Shown one piece after another: positions 50,400 to 63,150 of a DNA stretch of 64,000 nt. Each line of letters starts with the position of its first letter. Position 1 is the first letter of the stretch. Position numbers and translations under genes: made by a program. The notes under the pieces were generated by a model. That model ran no database searches. It was given only the letters and a program-made list of their open reading frames with translations, and was not told the origin of the DNA. The stretch comes from Hippophae tibetana (taxonomy: Eukaryota > Streptophyta > Magnoliopsida > Rosales > Elaeagnaceae). The stretch spans positions 26,875,843 through 26,939,842 of the forward strand of contig CM072810.1 of assembly GCA_037013495.1 (NCBI GenBank). The letters are read 5' to 3'.

Positions 50400-53300
50400 T
50401 AGAGTCATCATTTCTAACAATTGGGTTAAAAACATGTTCGCTCGGACCACTATCCTTAATGTCTTAATAGCCAAGTTCTCTCCCTTCTCGAAAGTATATC
50501 ACTCTCATCTTGGCCACTAGTGATGTAGTTCGAATGCCTGCCCAACATATTCGTTTAGCAGTAAGTTCAATTGGCTTATACATGGACTTAAGCAAGGTAA
50601 TTTAACATGAAAATGATACGGTAGTATTGGAATGATTTTCTCATTCTAATTTTCTCTACTAATAGGTCTACCCAAGTTTTAAAAGTAGTTGATTATGTTT
50701 GAAAAATATGCAAACACTTTGTCCAAAGTTTCATCCTCTTGCATGATATAGATTTCAAAATTTCCATTCAACTATATAATTCTAGATTTATTTTATCGTT
50801 GATATGCCTATATGAGTGGTCTCCAAAATGTTTCATGTTCTTTTGAAGAAGTTTAATTTTAAATTCAACTTAATAATCATTTTAGAGCTCAAATTACCTT
50901 TTTTTTAATATCCCTGAAAAAGGATCTCTTCTTCCTATGAAATTTAGTAAATCTCACGGCAAGTAGAGCCACTTTCTCTTCATTGAGATAAGAGTCATCA
51001 TTTCTAACAATTGGGTTAAAAACATGTTCGCTCAGACCACTGTCCTTGATGTCTTAAGAGCCAAGTTCTCTCCTTTCTCGAAAGTATATTACTCTCATCT
51101 TGGCCACTAGTGATGTAGTTCGAAAGCCTGCCCAACAGATTCGTTTAACAGTAAGTTCAATTGGCTTATACATGGACTTAAGCAAGGTAATTTGGCATGA
51201 AAATGATAAGGTAGTATTGGAAGGATTTTCTCAATCTAATTTTCTTTGCTAATAGGTCCACCCAAGTTTTAAAAGAAGTTGATTACGTTTGAAAAATATG
51301 CAAAGTCTTTGTCCAAAGTTTCATCCTCTTGCATGATATAGATTTTAAAATTTCCATTCAACTATATAATTCTAGATTTATTTTATCGTTGATATGCCTA
51401 TATGAGTGGTCTCCAAAATGTTTCATGTTCTTTTGAAGAAGTTTAATTTTAAATTCAACTTAATAATCATTTTAGAGCTCGAATTACCTTTTTTTTAATA
51501 TCCCTGAAAATGGGACTCTTCTTCCTATGAAATTTAGTAAATCTCACGGAAAGTAGAGCCACTTTCTCTTCATTGAGATTAGAGTCATCATTTCTAACAA
51601 TTGGATTAAAAACATGTTCGCTCGGACCACTACCCTTGATGTCTTAAGAGCCAAGTTCTCTCCCTTCTCGAAAGTATATTACTCTCATCTTGGCCACTAG
51701 TGATGTAGTTCGAATGCCTGCCCAAAATATTCGGTTAACAGTAAGTTCAATTGGCTTATACATGGACTTAAGCAAGGTAATTCAACATGAAAATGATACG
51801 GTAGTATTGGAATGATTTTCTCATTCTAATTTTCTCTACTAATAGGTCTACCCAAGTTTTAAAAGTAGTTGATTATGTTTGAAAAATATGCAAACACTTT
51901 GTCCAAAGTTTCATCCTCTTGCATGATATAGATTTCAAAATTTCCATTCAACTATATAATTATAGATTTATTTCATTGTTGAAATGCCTATATGAGTGCT
52001 ATCCAAAATGTTTCATGTTCTTTTGAAGAAGGTTAATTTTAAATTCAACTTAATAATCATTTTAGAGCTCGAATTACCTTTTTTTTAATATCTATGAAAA
52101 AGGGTCTCTTCTTCCTATGAAATTTAGTAAATCTCACGGCAAGTAGAGCCACTTTCTCTTCATTGAGATTAGAGTCATCATTTCTAACAATTGGTTTAAA
52201 AACATGTTCGCTCGGACCACTATCCTTGATGTCTTAAGAGCCAAGTTCTCTCCCTTCTCGAAAGTATATTACTCTCATCTTGGCCACTAGTGATGTAGTT
52301 CGAATGCCTGCCCAACATATTCGTTTAACAGTAAGTTCAATTGGCTTATACATGGGCTGAAGCACGGTAATTTAACATGAAAATGATACGGTAGTATTGG
52401 AATGATTTTCTCATTCTAATTTTCTCTACTAATAGGTCTACCCAAGATTTAAAAGTAGTTGATTATGTTTGAAAAATGTGCAAACACTTTGTCCAAAGTT
52501 TCATCCTCTTGCATGATATAGATTTCAAAATTTCCATTCAACTATATAATTATAGATTTATTTCATCGTTGAAATGCCTATATGAGTGCTATCCAAAATG
52601 TTTCATGTTCTTTTGAAGAAGGTTAATTTTAAATTCAACTTAATAATCATTTTAGGGCTCGAATTACCTTTTTTTTAATATCTATGAAAAAGGGTCTCTT
52701 CTTCCTATGAAATTTAGTAAATCTCACGGCAAGTAGAGCCACTTTCTCTTCATTGAGATTAGAGTCATCATTTCTAACAATTGGTTTAAAAACATGTTCG
52801 CTCGGACCACTATCCTTGATGTCTTAAGAGCCAAGTTCTCTCCCTTCTCGAAAGTATATTACTCTCATCTTGGCCACTAGTGATGTAGTTCGAAAGCCTG
52901 CCCAACAGATTCGTTTAACAGTAAGTTCAATTGGCTTATACATGGACTTAAGCAAGGTAATTTGGCATGAAAATGATAAGGTAGTATTGGAAGGATTTTC
53001 TCAATCTAATTTTCTTGGCTAATAGGTCCACCCAAGTATTAAAAGAAGTTGATTACGTTTGAAAAATATGCAAAGTCTTTGTCCAAAGTTTCATCCTCTT
53101 GCATGATATAGATTTCAAAATTTCCATTCAACTATATAATTCTAGATTTATTTTATCGTTGATATGCCTATATGAGTGGTCTCCAAAATGTTTCATGTTC
53201 TTTTGAAGAAGGTTAATTTTAAATTCAACTTAATAATCATTTTAGAGCTCGAATTACCTTTTTTTTAATATCTATGAAAAAGGGTCTCTTCTTCCTATGA

Positions 53301-53484
53301 AATTTAGTAAATCTCACGGCAAGTAGAGCCACTTTCTCTTCATTGAGATTAGAGTCATCATTTCTAACAATTGGTTTAAAAACATGTTCGCTCGGACCAC
53401 TATCCTTGATGTCTTAAGAGCCAAGTTCTCTCCCTTCTCGAAAGTATATTACTCTCATCTTGGCCACTAGTGATGTAGTTCGAA
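47807..53484. repeat. Left copy of a 5.7-kb duplication, offset 7673 bp (13 monomers)
   Basis: Monomers 82 to the left part of 91 (starts 47807, 48397, 48987, 49577, 50168, 50758, 51348, 51938, 52528, 53118) match monomers 95-104. Shared rare variants are ATAAGTACT and AATGATTTTAG (86/99), GCTCAGACC (87/100), CACGGAAAG and ATTGGATT (88/101), CATTGTTG and CATGGGCTGAAGCACGG (89/102), TTTAGGGCTC and CTTGGCTAAT (90/103). The match ends at 53485, where monomer 91 has GAATGCC and 104 has GAAAGCC. Differences inside are few: AAAAAGGATCTC (87), CCCAAAATATTC (88), CCAAGATTT (89). Confidence 0.85.
50168..50757. repeat. Hybrid monomer 86 (class A' left, class D-like right)
   Basis: The left part has GAAATGATTATATAAG and TTAATGTCTTAATAGCC. 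From 50500 it has GTATATCAC, GTTTAGCAG and TAACATG, as in monomers 78 and 84. The switch lies between 50469 and 50499. The same hybrid is present as monomer 99, so the exchange happened before the 13-monomer duplication. Confidence 0.8.
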
Positions 53485-56400
53485 TGCCTGCCCAACATAT
53501 TCGTTTAACAGTAAGTTCAATTGGCTTATACATGGACTGAAGCAAGGTAATTTAACATGAAAATGATACGGTAGTATTGGAATGATTTTCTCATTCTAAT
53601 TTTCTCTACTAATAGGTCTACCCAAGTTTTAAAAGTAGTTGATTATGTTTGAAAAATGTGCAAACACTTTGTCCAAAGTTTCATCCTCTTGCATGATATA
53701 GATTTCAAAATTTCCATTCAACTATATAATTATAGATTTATTTCATCGTTGAAATGCCTATATGAGTGCTATCCAAAATGTTTCATGTTCTTTTGAAGAA
53801 GGTTAATTTTAAATTCAACTTAATAATCATTTTAGGGCTCGAATTACCTTTTTTTTAATATCTATGAAAAAGGGTCTCTTCTTCCTATGAAATTTAGTAA
53901 ATCTCACGGCAAGTAGAGCCACTTTCTCTTCATTGAGATTAGAGTCATCATTTCTAACAATTGGGTTAAAAACATGTTCGCTCGGACCACTGTCCTTGAT
54001 GTCTTAAGAGCCAAGTTCTCTCCTTTCTCGAAAGTATATTACTCTCATCTTGGCCACTAGTGATGTAGTTCGAAAGCCTGCCCAACAAATTCGTTTAACA
54101 GTAAGTTCAATTGGCTTATACATGGACTTAAGCAAGGTAATTTGGCATGAAAATGATAAGGTAGTATTGGAAGGATTTTCTCAATCTAATTTTCTTTGCT
54201 AATAGGTCCACCCAAGTTTTAAAAGAAGTTGATTACGTTTGAAAAATATGCAAAGTCTTTGTCCAAAGTTTCATCCTCTTGCATGATATAGATTTCAAAA
54301 TTTCCATTCAACTATATAATTCTAGATTTATTTTATCGTTGATATGCCTATATGAGTGGTCTCCAAAATGTTTCATGTTCTTTTGAAGAAGGTTAATTTT
54401 AAATTCAACTTAATAATCATTTTAGAGCTCGAATTACCTTTTTTTTTAATATCTATGAAAAAGGGTCTCTTCTTCCTATGAAATTTAGTAAATCTCACGG
54501 CAAGTAGAGCCACTTTCTCTTCATTGAGATTAGAGTCATCATTTCTAACAATTGGTTTAAAAACATGTTCGCTCGGACCACTATCCTTGATGTCTTAAGA
54601 GCCAAGTTCTCTCCCTTCTCGAAAGTATATTACTCTCATCTTGGCCACTAGTGATGTAGTTCGAATGCCTGCCCAACATATTCGTTTAACAGTAAGTTCA
54701 ATTGGCTTATACATGGACTTAAGCAAGGTAATTTGGCATGAAAATGATAAGGTAGTATTGGAATGATTTTCTCAATCTAATTTTCTTTGCTAATAGGTCC
54801 ACCCAAGTTTTAAAAGTAGTTGATTACGTTTGAAAAATATGCAAAGTCTTTGTCCAAAGTTTCGTCCTCTTGCATGATATAGATTTCACAATTTTAATTC
54901 AACTATATAATTCTAGATTTATTTTATCGTTGATATGCCTATATGAGTGGTCTCCAAAATGTTTCATGTTCTTTTGAAGAAGTTTAATTTTAATTTCAAC
55001 TTAATAATCATTTTAGAGCTCGAATTACCTTTTTTTTAATATCCCTGAAAAAGGGTCTCTTCTTCCTATGAAATTTAGTAAATCTCACGGCAAGTAGAGC
55101 CACTTTCTCTTCATTGAGATAAGAGTCATCATTTCTAACAATTGGGTTAAAAACATGTTCGCTCGGACCACTGTCTTTGATGTCTTAAGAGCCAAGTTCT
55201 CTCCTTTCTCGAAAGTATATTACTCTCATCTTGGCCACTAGTGATGTAGTTCGAAAGCCTGCCCAACAAATTCGTTTAACAGTAAGTTCAATTGGCTTAT
55301 ACATGGACTTAAGCAAGGTAATTTGGCATGAAAATGATAAGGTAGTATTGGAAGGATTTTCTCAATCTAATTTTCTTTGCTAATAGGTCCACCCAAGTTT
55401 TAAAAGAAGTTGATTACGTTTGAAAAATATGCAAAGTCTTTGTCCAAAGTTTCATCCTCTTGCATGATATAGATTTCAAAATTTCCATTCAACTATATAA
55501 TTCTAGATTTATTTTATCGTTGATATGCCTATATGAGTGGTCTCCAAAATGTTTCATGTTCTTTTGAAGAAGGTTAATTTTAAATTCAACTTAATAATCA
55601 TTTTAGAGCTCGAATTACCTTTTTTTTTAATATCTATGAAAAAGGGTCTCTTCTTCCTATCAAATTTAGTAAATCTCACGGCAAGTAGAGCCACTTTCTC
55701 TTCATTGAGATTAGAGTCATCATTTCTAACAATTGGTTTAAAAACATGTTCGCTCGGACCACTATCCTTGATGTCTTAAGAGCCAAGTTCTCTCCCTTCT
55801 CGAAAGTATATTACTCTCATCTTGGCCACTAGTGATGTAGTTCGAATGCCTGCCCAACATATTCGTTTAACAGTAAGTTCAATTGGCTTATACATGGACT
55901 TAAGCAAGGTAATTTGGCATGAAAATGATAAGGTAGTATTGGAATGATTTTCTCAATCTAATTTTCTTTGCTAATAGGTCCACCCAAGTTTTAAAAGTAG
56001 TTGATTACGTTTGAAAAATATGCAAAGTCTTTGTCCAAAGTTTCGTCCTCTTGCATGATATAGATTTCACAATTTTAATTCAACTATATAATTCTAGATT
56101 TATTTTATCGTTGATATGCCTATATGAGTGGTCTCCAAAATGTTTCATGTTCTTTTGAAGAAGTTTAATTTTAATTTCAACTTAATAATCATTTTAGAGC
56201 TCGAATTACCTTTTTTTTAATATCCCTGAAAAAGGGTCTCTTCTTCCTATGAAATTTAGTAAATCTCACGGCAAGTAGAGCCACTTTCTCTTCATTGAGA
56301 TAAGAGTCATCATTTCTAACAATTGGGTTAAAAACATGTTCGCTCGGACCACTGTCCTTGATGTCTTAAGAGCCAAGTTCTCTCCTTTCTCGAAAGTATA

Positions 56401-56659
56401 TCACTCTCATCTTGGCCACTAGTGATGTAGTTCGAAAGCCTGCCCAACAGATTCGTTCAACAGTAAGTTCAATTGGCTTATACATGGACTTAAGCAAGGT
56501 AATTTGGCATGAAAATGATAAGGTAGTATTGGAAGGATTTTCTCAATCTAATTTTCTTTGCTAATAGGTCCACCCAAGTTTTAAAAGAAGTTGATTACGT
56601 TTGAAAAATATGCAAAGTCTTTGTCCAAAGTTTCATCCTCTTGCATGATATAGATTTCA
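53485..56659. repeat. Monomers 91 (right part) to 96, dimeric pattern
   Basis: Starts after 53118 are 53708, 54298, 54889, 55479 and 56070. Monomers 93-94 match 95-96 at an offset of 1181 bp: 93 and 95 both have 9 T with CTATGAAAAAGGG and TTTCGTCC, and 94 and 96 both begin CACAATTTTAATTC with class B variants. Monomers 89-90 and 91-92 also form a dimer pair (GGCTGAAGCACGG against GACTGAAGCAAGG, TTTAGGGCTC in 90 and 92, GTGCAAACAC in 89 and 91). The local period here is therefore two. Confidence 0.75.
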
Positions 56660-59600
56660 AAATTTCCATTCAACTATATAATTCTAGATTTATTTTATCA
56701 TTGATATGCCTATATGAGTGGTCTCCAAAATGTTTCATGTTCTTTTGAAGAAGTTTAATTTTAATTTCAACTTAATAATCAATTTAGAGCTCGAATTACC
56801 TTTTTTTTAATATCTATGAAAAAGGGTCTCTTCTTCCTATGAAATTTAGTAAATCTCACGGCAAGTAGAGCCACTTTCTCTTCATTGAGATTAGAGTCAT
56901 CATTTCTAACAATTGGTTTAAAAACATGTTCGCTCGGACCACTCTCCTTGATGTCTTAAGAGCCAAGTTCTCTCCCTTCTCGAAAGTATATCACTCTCAT
57001 CTTGGCCACTAGTGATGTAGTTCGAATGCCTGCCCAACATATTCGTTTAGCAGTAAGTTCAATTGGCTTATACATGGACTTAAGCAAGGTAATTTAACAT
57101 GAAAATGATACGGTAGTATTGGAATGATTTTCTCATTCTAATTTTCTCTACTAATAGGTCTACCCAAGTTTTAAAAGTAGTTGATTATGTTTGAAAAATA
57201 TGCAAACACTTTGTCCAAAGTTTCATCCTCTTGCATGATATAGATTTCAAAATTTCCATTCAACTATATAATTCTAGATTTATTTTATCGTTGATATGCC
57301 TATATGAGTGGTCTCCAAAATGTTTCATGGTCTTTTGAAAAAGTTTAATTTTAAATTCAACTAAATAATCATTTTAGAGCTCGAATTACCTTTTTTTTTA
57401 ATATCCCTGAAAATGGGATTCTTCTTCCTATGAAATTTAGTAAATCTCACGGCAAGTAGAGCCACTTTCTCTTCATTGAGATTAGAGTCATCATTTCTAA
57501 CAATTGGGTTAAAAACATGTTCACTCGGACCACTACCCTTGATGTCTTAAGAGCCAAGTTCTCTCCCTTCTCGAAAGTATATTACTCTCCTCTTGGCCAC
57601 TAGTGATGTAGTTCGAATGCCTGCCCAACATATTCGTTTAACAGTAAGTTGAATTGGCTTATACATGGACTTAAGCAAGGTAATTTGGCATGAAAATGAT
57701 AAGGTAGTATTGGAATGATTTTCTCAATCTAATTTTCTTTGCTAATAGGTCCACCCAAGTTTTAAAAGTACTTGATTACGTTTGAAAAATATGCAAAGTC
57801 TTTGTCCAAAGTTTCATCCTCTTGCATGATATAGATTTCAAAATTTCCATTCAACTATATAATTATAGATTTATTTCATCGTTGAAATGATTATATAAGT
57901 ACTATCGAAAATGTTTCATGTTCTTTTGAAGAAGGTTAATTTTAAATTCAACTTAATAATGATTTTAGAGCTCGAATTACCTTTTTTTTAATATCCCTGA
58001 AAAAGGGACTCTTCTTCCTATGAAATTTAGTAAATCTCACGGCAAGTAGAGCCACTTTCTCTTCATTGAGATTAGAGTCATCATTTCTAACAATTGGGTT
58101 AAAAACATGTTCGCTCGGACCACTATCCTTAATGTCTTAATAGCCAAGTTCTCTCCCTTCTCGAAAGTATATCACTCTCATCTTGGCCACTAGTGATGTA
58201 GTTCGAATGCCTGCCCGACATATTCGTTTAGCAGTAAGTTCAATTGGCTTATACATGGACTTAAGCAAGGTAATTTAACATGAAAATGATACGGTAGTAT
58301 TGGAATGATTTTCTCATTCTAATTTTCTCTACTAATAGGTCTACCCAAGTTTTAAAAGTAGTTGATTATGTTTGAAAAATATGCAAACACTTTGTCCAAA
58401 GTTTCATCCTCTTGCATGATATAGATTTCAAAATTTCCATTCAACTATATAATTCTAGATTTATTTTATCGTTGATATGCCTATATGAGTGGTCTCCAAA
58501 ATGTTTCATGTTCTTTTGAAGAAGTTTAATTTTAAATTCAACTTAATAATCATTTTAGAGCTCAAATTACCTTTTTTTTAATATCCCTGAAAAAGGGTCT
58601 CTTCTTCCTATGAAATTTAGTAAATCTCACGGCAAGTAGAGCCACTTTCTCTTCATTGAGATAAGAGTCATCATTTCTAACAATTGGGTTAAAAACATGT
58701 TCGCTCAGACCACTGTCCTTGATGTCTTAAGAGCCAAGTTCTCTCCTTTCTCGAAAGTATATTACTCTCATCTTGGCCACTAGTGATGTAGTTCGAAAGC
58801 CTGCCCAACAGATTCGTTTAACAGTAAGTTCAATTGGCTTATACATGGACTTAAGCAAGGTAATTTGGCATGAAAATGATAAGGTAGTATTGGAAGGATT
58901 TTCTCAATCTAATTTTCTTTGCTAATAGGTCCACCCAAGTTTTAAAAGAAGTTGATTACGTTTGAAAAATATGCAAAGTCTTTGTCCAAAGTTTCATCCT
59001 CTTGCATGATATAGATTTGAAAATTTCCATTCAACTATATAATTCTAGATTTATTTTATCGTTGATATGCCTATATGAGTGGTCTCCAAAATGTTTCATG
59101 TTCTTTTGAAGAAGTTTAATTTTAAATTCAACTTAATAATCATTTTAGAGCTCGAATTACCTTTTTTTTAATATCCCTGAAAATGGGACTCTTCTTCCTA
59201 TGAAATTTAGTAAATCTCACGGAAAGTAGAGCCACTTTCTCTTCATTGAGATTAGAGTCATCATTTCTAACAATTGGATTAAAAACATGTTCGCTCGGAC
59301 CACTACCCTTGATGTCTTAAGAGCCAAGTTCTCTCCCTTCTCGAAAGTATATTACTCTCATCTTGGCCACTAGTGATGTAGTTCGAATGCCTGCCCAACA
59401 TATTCGGTTAACAGTAAGTTCAATTGGCTTATACATGGACTTAAGCAAGGTAATTTAACATGAAAATGATACGGTAGTATTGGAATGATTTTCTCATTCT
59501 AATTTTCTCTACTAATAGGTCTACCCAAGTTTTAAAAGTAGTTGATTATGTTTGAAAAATATGCAAACACTTTGTCCAAAGTTTCATCCTCTTGCATGAT

Positions 59601-61157
59601 ATAGATTTCAAAATTTCCATTCAACTATATAATTATAGATTTATTTCATTGTTGAAATGCCTATATGAGTGCTATCCAAAATGTTTCATGTTCTTTTGAA
59701 GAAGGTTAATTTTAAATTCAACTTAATAATCATTTTAGAGCTCGAATTACCTTTTTTTTAATATCTATGAAAAAGGGTCTCTTCTTCCTATGAAATTTAG
59801 TAAATCTCACGGCAAGTAGAGCCACTTTCTCTTCATTGAGATTAGAGTCATCATTTCTAACAATTGGTTTAAAAACATGTTCGCTCGGACCACTATCCTT
59901 GATGTCTTAAGAGCCAAGTTCTCTCCCTTCTCGAAAGTATATTACTCTCATCTTGGCCACTAGTGATGTAGTTCGAATGCCTGCCCAACATATTCGTTTA
60001 ACAGTAAGTTCAATTGGCTTATACATGGGCTGAAGCACGGTAATTTAACATGAAAATGATACGGTAGTATTGGAATGATTTTCTCATTCTAATTTTCTCT
60101 ACTAATAGGTCTACCCAAGTTTTAAAAGTAGTTGATTATGTTTGAAAAATGTGCAAACACTTTGTCCAAAGTTTCATCCTCTTGCATGATATAGATTTCA
60201 AAATTTCCATTCAACTATATAATTATAGATTTATTTCATCGTTGAAATGCCTATATGAGTGCTATCCAAAATGTTTCATGTTCTTTTGAAGAAGGTTAAT
60301 TTTAAATTCAACTTAATAATCATTTTAGGGCTCGAATTACCTTTTTTTTAATATCTATGAAAAAAGGTCTCTTCTTCCTATGAAATTTAGTAAATCTCAC
60401 GGCAAGTAGAGCCACTTTCTCTTCATTGAGATTAGAGTCATCATTTCTAACAATTGGTTTAAAAACATGTTCGCTCGGACCACTATCCTTGATGTCTTAA
60501 GAGCCAAGTTCTCTCCCTTCTCGAAAGTATATTACTCTCATCTTGGCCACTAGTGATGTAGTTCGAAAGCCTGCCCAACAGATTCGTTTAACAGTAAGTT
60601 CAATTGGCTTATACATGGACTTAAACAAGGTAATTTGGCATGAAAATGATAAGGTAGTATTGGAAGGATTTTCTCAATCTAATTTTCTTGGCTAATAGGT
60701 CCACCCAAGTATTAAAAGAAGTTGATTACGTTTGAAAAATATGCAAAGTCTTTGTCCAAAGTTTCATCCTCTTGCATGATATAGATTTCAAAATTTCCAT
60801 TCAACTATATAATTCTAGATTTATTTAATCGTTGATATGCCTATATGAGTGGTCTCCAAAATGTTTCATGTTCTTTTGAAGAAGGTTAATTTTAAATTCA
60901 ACTTAATAATCATTTTAGAGCTCGAATTACCTTTTTTTTAATATCTATGAAAAAGGGTCTCTTCTTCCTATGAAATTTAGTAAATCTCACGGCAAGTAGA
61001 GCCACTTTCTCTTCATTGAGATTAGCGTCATCATTTCTAACAATTGGTTTAAAAACATGTTCGCTCGGACCACTATCCTTGATGTCTTAAGAGCCAAGTT
61101 CTCTCCCTTCTCGAAAGTATATTACTCTCATCTTGGCCACTAGTGATGTAGTTCGAA
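55479..61157. repeat. Right copy of the 5.7-kb duplication
   Basis: Monomers 95 to the left part of 104 (starts 55479, 56070, 56660, 57250, 57841, 58431, 59021, 59611, 60201, 60791). They correspond to monomers 82-91 with an offset of 7673 bp (7672 at the first monomer, where 95 has one more T). Changes on this side include CCTATCAAATTT in 95, CGTTCAACAG in 96, TATCATTGAT in 97, GCCCGACATATTC in 99, AAAAAAGGTCTC and CTTAAACAAGG in 103, TTTAATCGTTG and ATTAGCGTC in 104. Confidence 0.85.
57841..58430. repeat. Hybrid monomer 99, second copy of the 86-type junction
   Basis: Same left part (GAAATGATTATATAAG, TTAATGTCTTAATAGCC) and same right part (GTATATCAC, GTTTAGCAG, TAACATG) as monomer 86, with the switch in the matching 31-bp interval after 58141. 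It was inherited through the 13-monomer duplication rather than formed twice. Its private change is GCCCGACATATTC. Confidence 0.8.
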
Positions 61158-61380
61158 AGCCTGCCCAACAGATTCGTTTAACAGTAAGTTCAATTGGCTT
61201 ATACATGGACTTAAGCAAGGTAATTTGGCATGAAAATGATAAGGTAGTATTGGAAGGATTTTCTCAATCTAATTTTCTTGGCTAATAGGTCCACCCAAGT
61301 ATTAAAAGAAGTTGATTACGTTTGAAAAATATGCAAAGTCTTTGTCCAAAGTTTCATCCTCTTGCATGATATAGATTTCA
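60791..61380. repeat. Hybrid monomer 104
   Basis: The left part matches monomer 91 (AATTCTAG, GGTCTCC, GAAGGTT, TAGAGCTC). The right part from 61158 matches monomers 90 and 103 (AAAGCCTG, CAGATTCG, GGAAGG, CTTGGCTAAT, AGTATTAAAAG). Between about 60920 and 61157 the two parents are alike, so the switch point is not well fixed. The right part is shared with the monomer immediately before it, which suggests a one-monomer exchange. Confidence 0.65.
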
Positions 61381-62560
61381 AAATTTCCATTCAACTATAT
61401 AATTCTAGATTTATTTTATCGTTGATATGCCTATATGAGTGGTCTCCAAAATGTTTCATGTTCTTTTGAAGAAGTTTAATTTTAAATTCAACTTAATAAT
61501 CAATTTAGAGCTCGAATTACCTTTTTTTTAATATCCCTGAAAAAGGGTCTCTTCTTCCTATGAAATTTAGTAAATCTCACGGCAAGTAGAGCCACTTTCT
61601 CTTCATTGAGATTAGAGTCATCATTTCTAACAATTGGGTTAAAAACATGTTCGCTCGGACCACTGTCCTTGATGTCTTAAGAGCCAAGTTCTCTCCTTTC
61701 TCGAAAGTATGTTACTCTCATCTTGGCCACTAGTGATGTAGTTCGAAAGCCAGCCCAACAGATTCGTTTAACAGTAAGTTCAATTGGCTTATACATGGAC
61801 TTAAGCAAGGTAATTTGGCATGAAAATGATAAGGTAGTATTGGAAGGATTTTCTCAATCTAATTTTCTTTGCTAATAGGTCCACCCAAGTTTTAAAAGAA
61901 GTTGATTACGTTTGAAAAATATGCAAAGTCTTTGTCCAAAGTTTCGTCCTCTTGCATGATATAGATTTCAAAATTTCCATTCAACTATATAATTCTAGAT
62001 TTATTTTATCGTTGATATGCCTATATGAGTGGTCTCCAAAATGTTTCATGTTCTTTTGAAGAAGTTTAATTTTAAATTCAACTTAATAATCATTTTAGAG
62101 CTCGAATTACCTTTTTTTTAATATCCCTGAAAAAGGGTCTCTTCTTCCTATGAAATTTAGTAAATCTCACGGCAAGTAGAGCCACTTTCTCTTCATTGAG
62201 ATTAGAGTCATCATTTCTAACAATTGGGTTAAAAACATGTTCGCTCGGACCACTGTCCTTGATGTCTTAAGAGCCAAGTTCTCTCCTTTCTCGAAAGTAT
62301 GTTACTCTCATCTTGGCCACTAGTGATGTAGTTCGAAAGCCAGCCCAACAGATTCGTTTAACAGTAAGTTCAATTGGCTTATACATGGACTTAAGCAAGG
62401 TAATTTGGCATGAAAATGATAAGGTAGTATTGGAAGGATTTTCTCAATCTAATTTTCTTTGCTAATAGGTCCACCCAAGTTTTAAAAGAAGTTGATTACG
62501 TTTGAAAAATATGCAAAGTCTTTGTCCAAAGTTTCGTCCTCTTGCATGATATAGATTTCA
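61381..62560. repeat. Near-identical adjacent monomers 105 and 106
   Basis: Starts are 61381 and 61971. Both have GTATGTTAC, AAAGCCAGCCC and TTTCGTCC, a combination not seen elsewhere. By eye they differ at one base only: AATCAATTTAG in 105 against AATCATTTTAG in 106. This is a single-monomer (590-bp) tandem duplication and is probably very recent. Confidence 0.88.
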
Positions 62561-63150
62561 AAATTTCCATTCAACTATATAATTCTAGATTTATTTTATC
62601 GTTGATATGCCTATATGAGTGGTCTCCAAAATGTTTCATGTTCTTTTGAAGAAGTTTAATATTAAATTCAACTTAATAATCATTTTAGAGATCGAATTAC
62701 CTTTTTTTTAATATCCCTGAAAATGGGACTCTTCTTCCTATGAAATTTAGTAAATCTCACGGCAAGTAGAGCCACTTTCTCTTCATTGAGATTAGAGTCA
62801 TCATTTCTAACAATTGGATTAAAAACATGTTCGCTCGGACCACTACCCTTGATGTCTTAAGAGCCAAGTTCTCTCCCTTCTCGAAAGTATATTACTCTCA
62901 TCTTGGCCACTAGTGATGTAGTTCGAAAGCCTGCCCAACAGATTCGTTTAACAGTAAGTTCAATTGGCTTATACATGGACTTAAGCAAGGTAATTTGGCA
63001 TGAAAATGATAAGGTAGTATTGGAAGGATTTTCTCAATCTAATTTTCTTTGCTAATAGGTCCACCCAAGTATTAAAAGAAGTTGATTACGTTTGAAAAAT
63101 ATGCAAAGTCTTTGTCCAAAGTTTCATCCTCTTGCATGATATAGATTTCA
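62561..63150. repeat. Hybrid monomer 107 (class E left, class B right)
   Basis: The left part has TTTAATATTAAATTC, GAAAATGGGACTC, ATTGGATT, ACTACCC and CCCTTCTCG as in class E (monomers 88, 101). The right part has AAAGCCTG, CAGATTCG, GGAAGG and AGTATTAAAAG as in class B copies nearby. The switch lies between 62878 and 62927. It also has AGAGATCG in place of AGAGCTCG, which removes the usual GAGCTC. Confidence 0.75.

Noticed and set aside
52651..52657. Telomere-type heptamer TTTAGGG (also near 53831 and 60324)
   Set aside because: Single copies created by one A-to-G change in TTTTAGAGCTC of monomers 90, 92 and 103. No tandem run of the heptamer occurs.
55537..55779. Plus-strand open frame of 80 codons
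   Set aside because: It starts at GTG. It exists because monomer 95 has 9 T and one substitution (CTATCAAAT for CTATGAAAT at 55661) that removes a TGA. It is the reverse of the gag-like frame and looks like chance.
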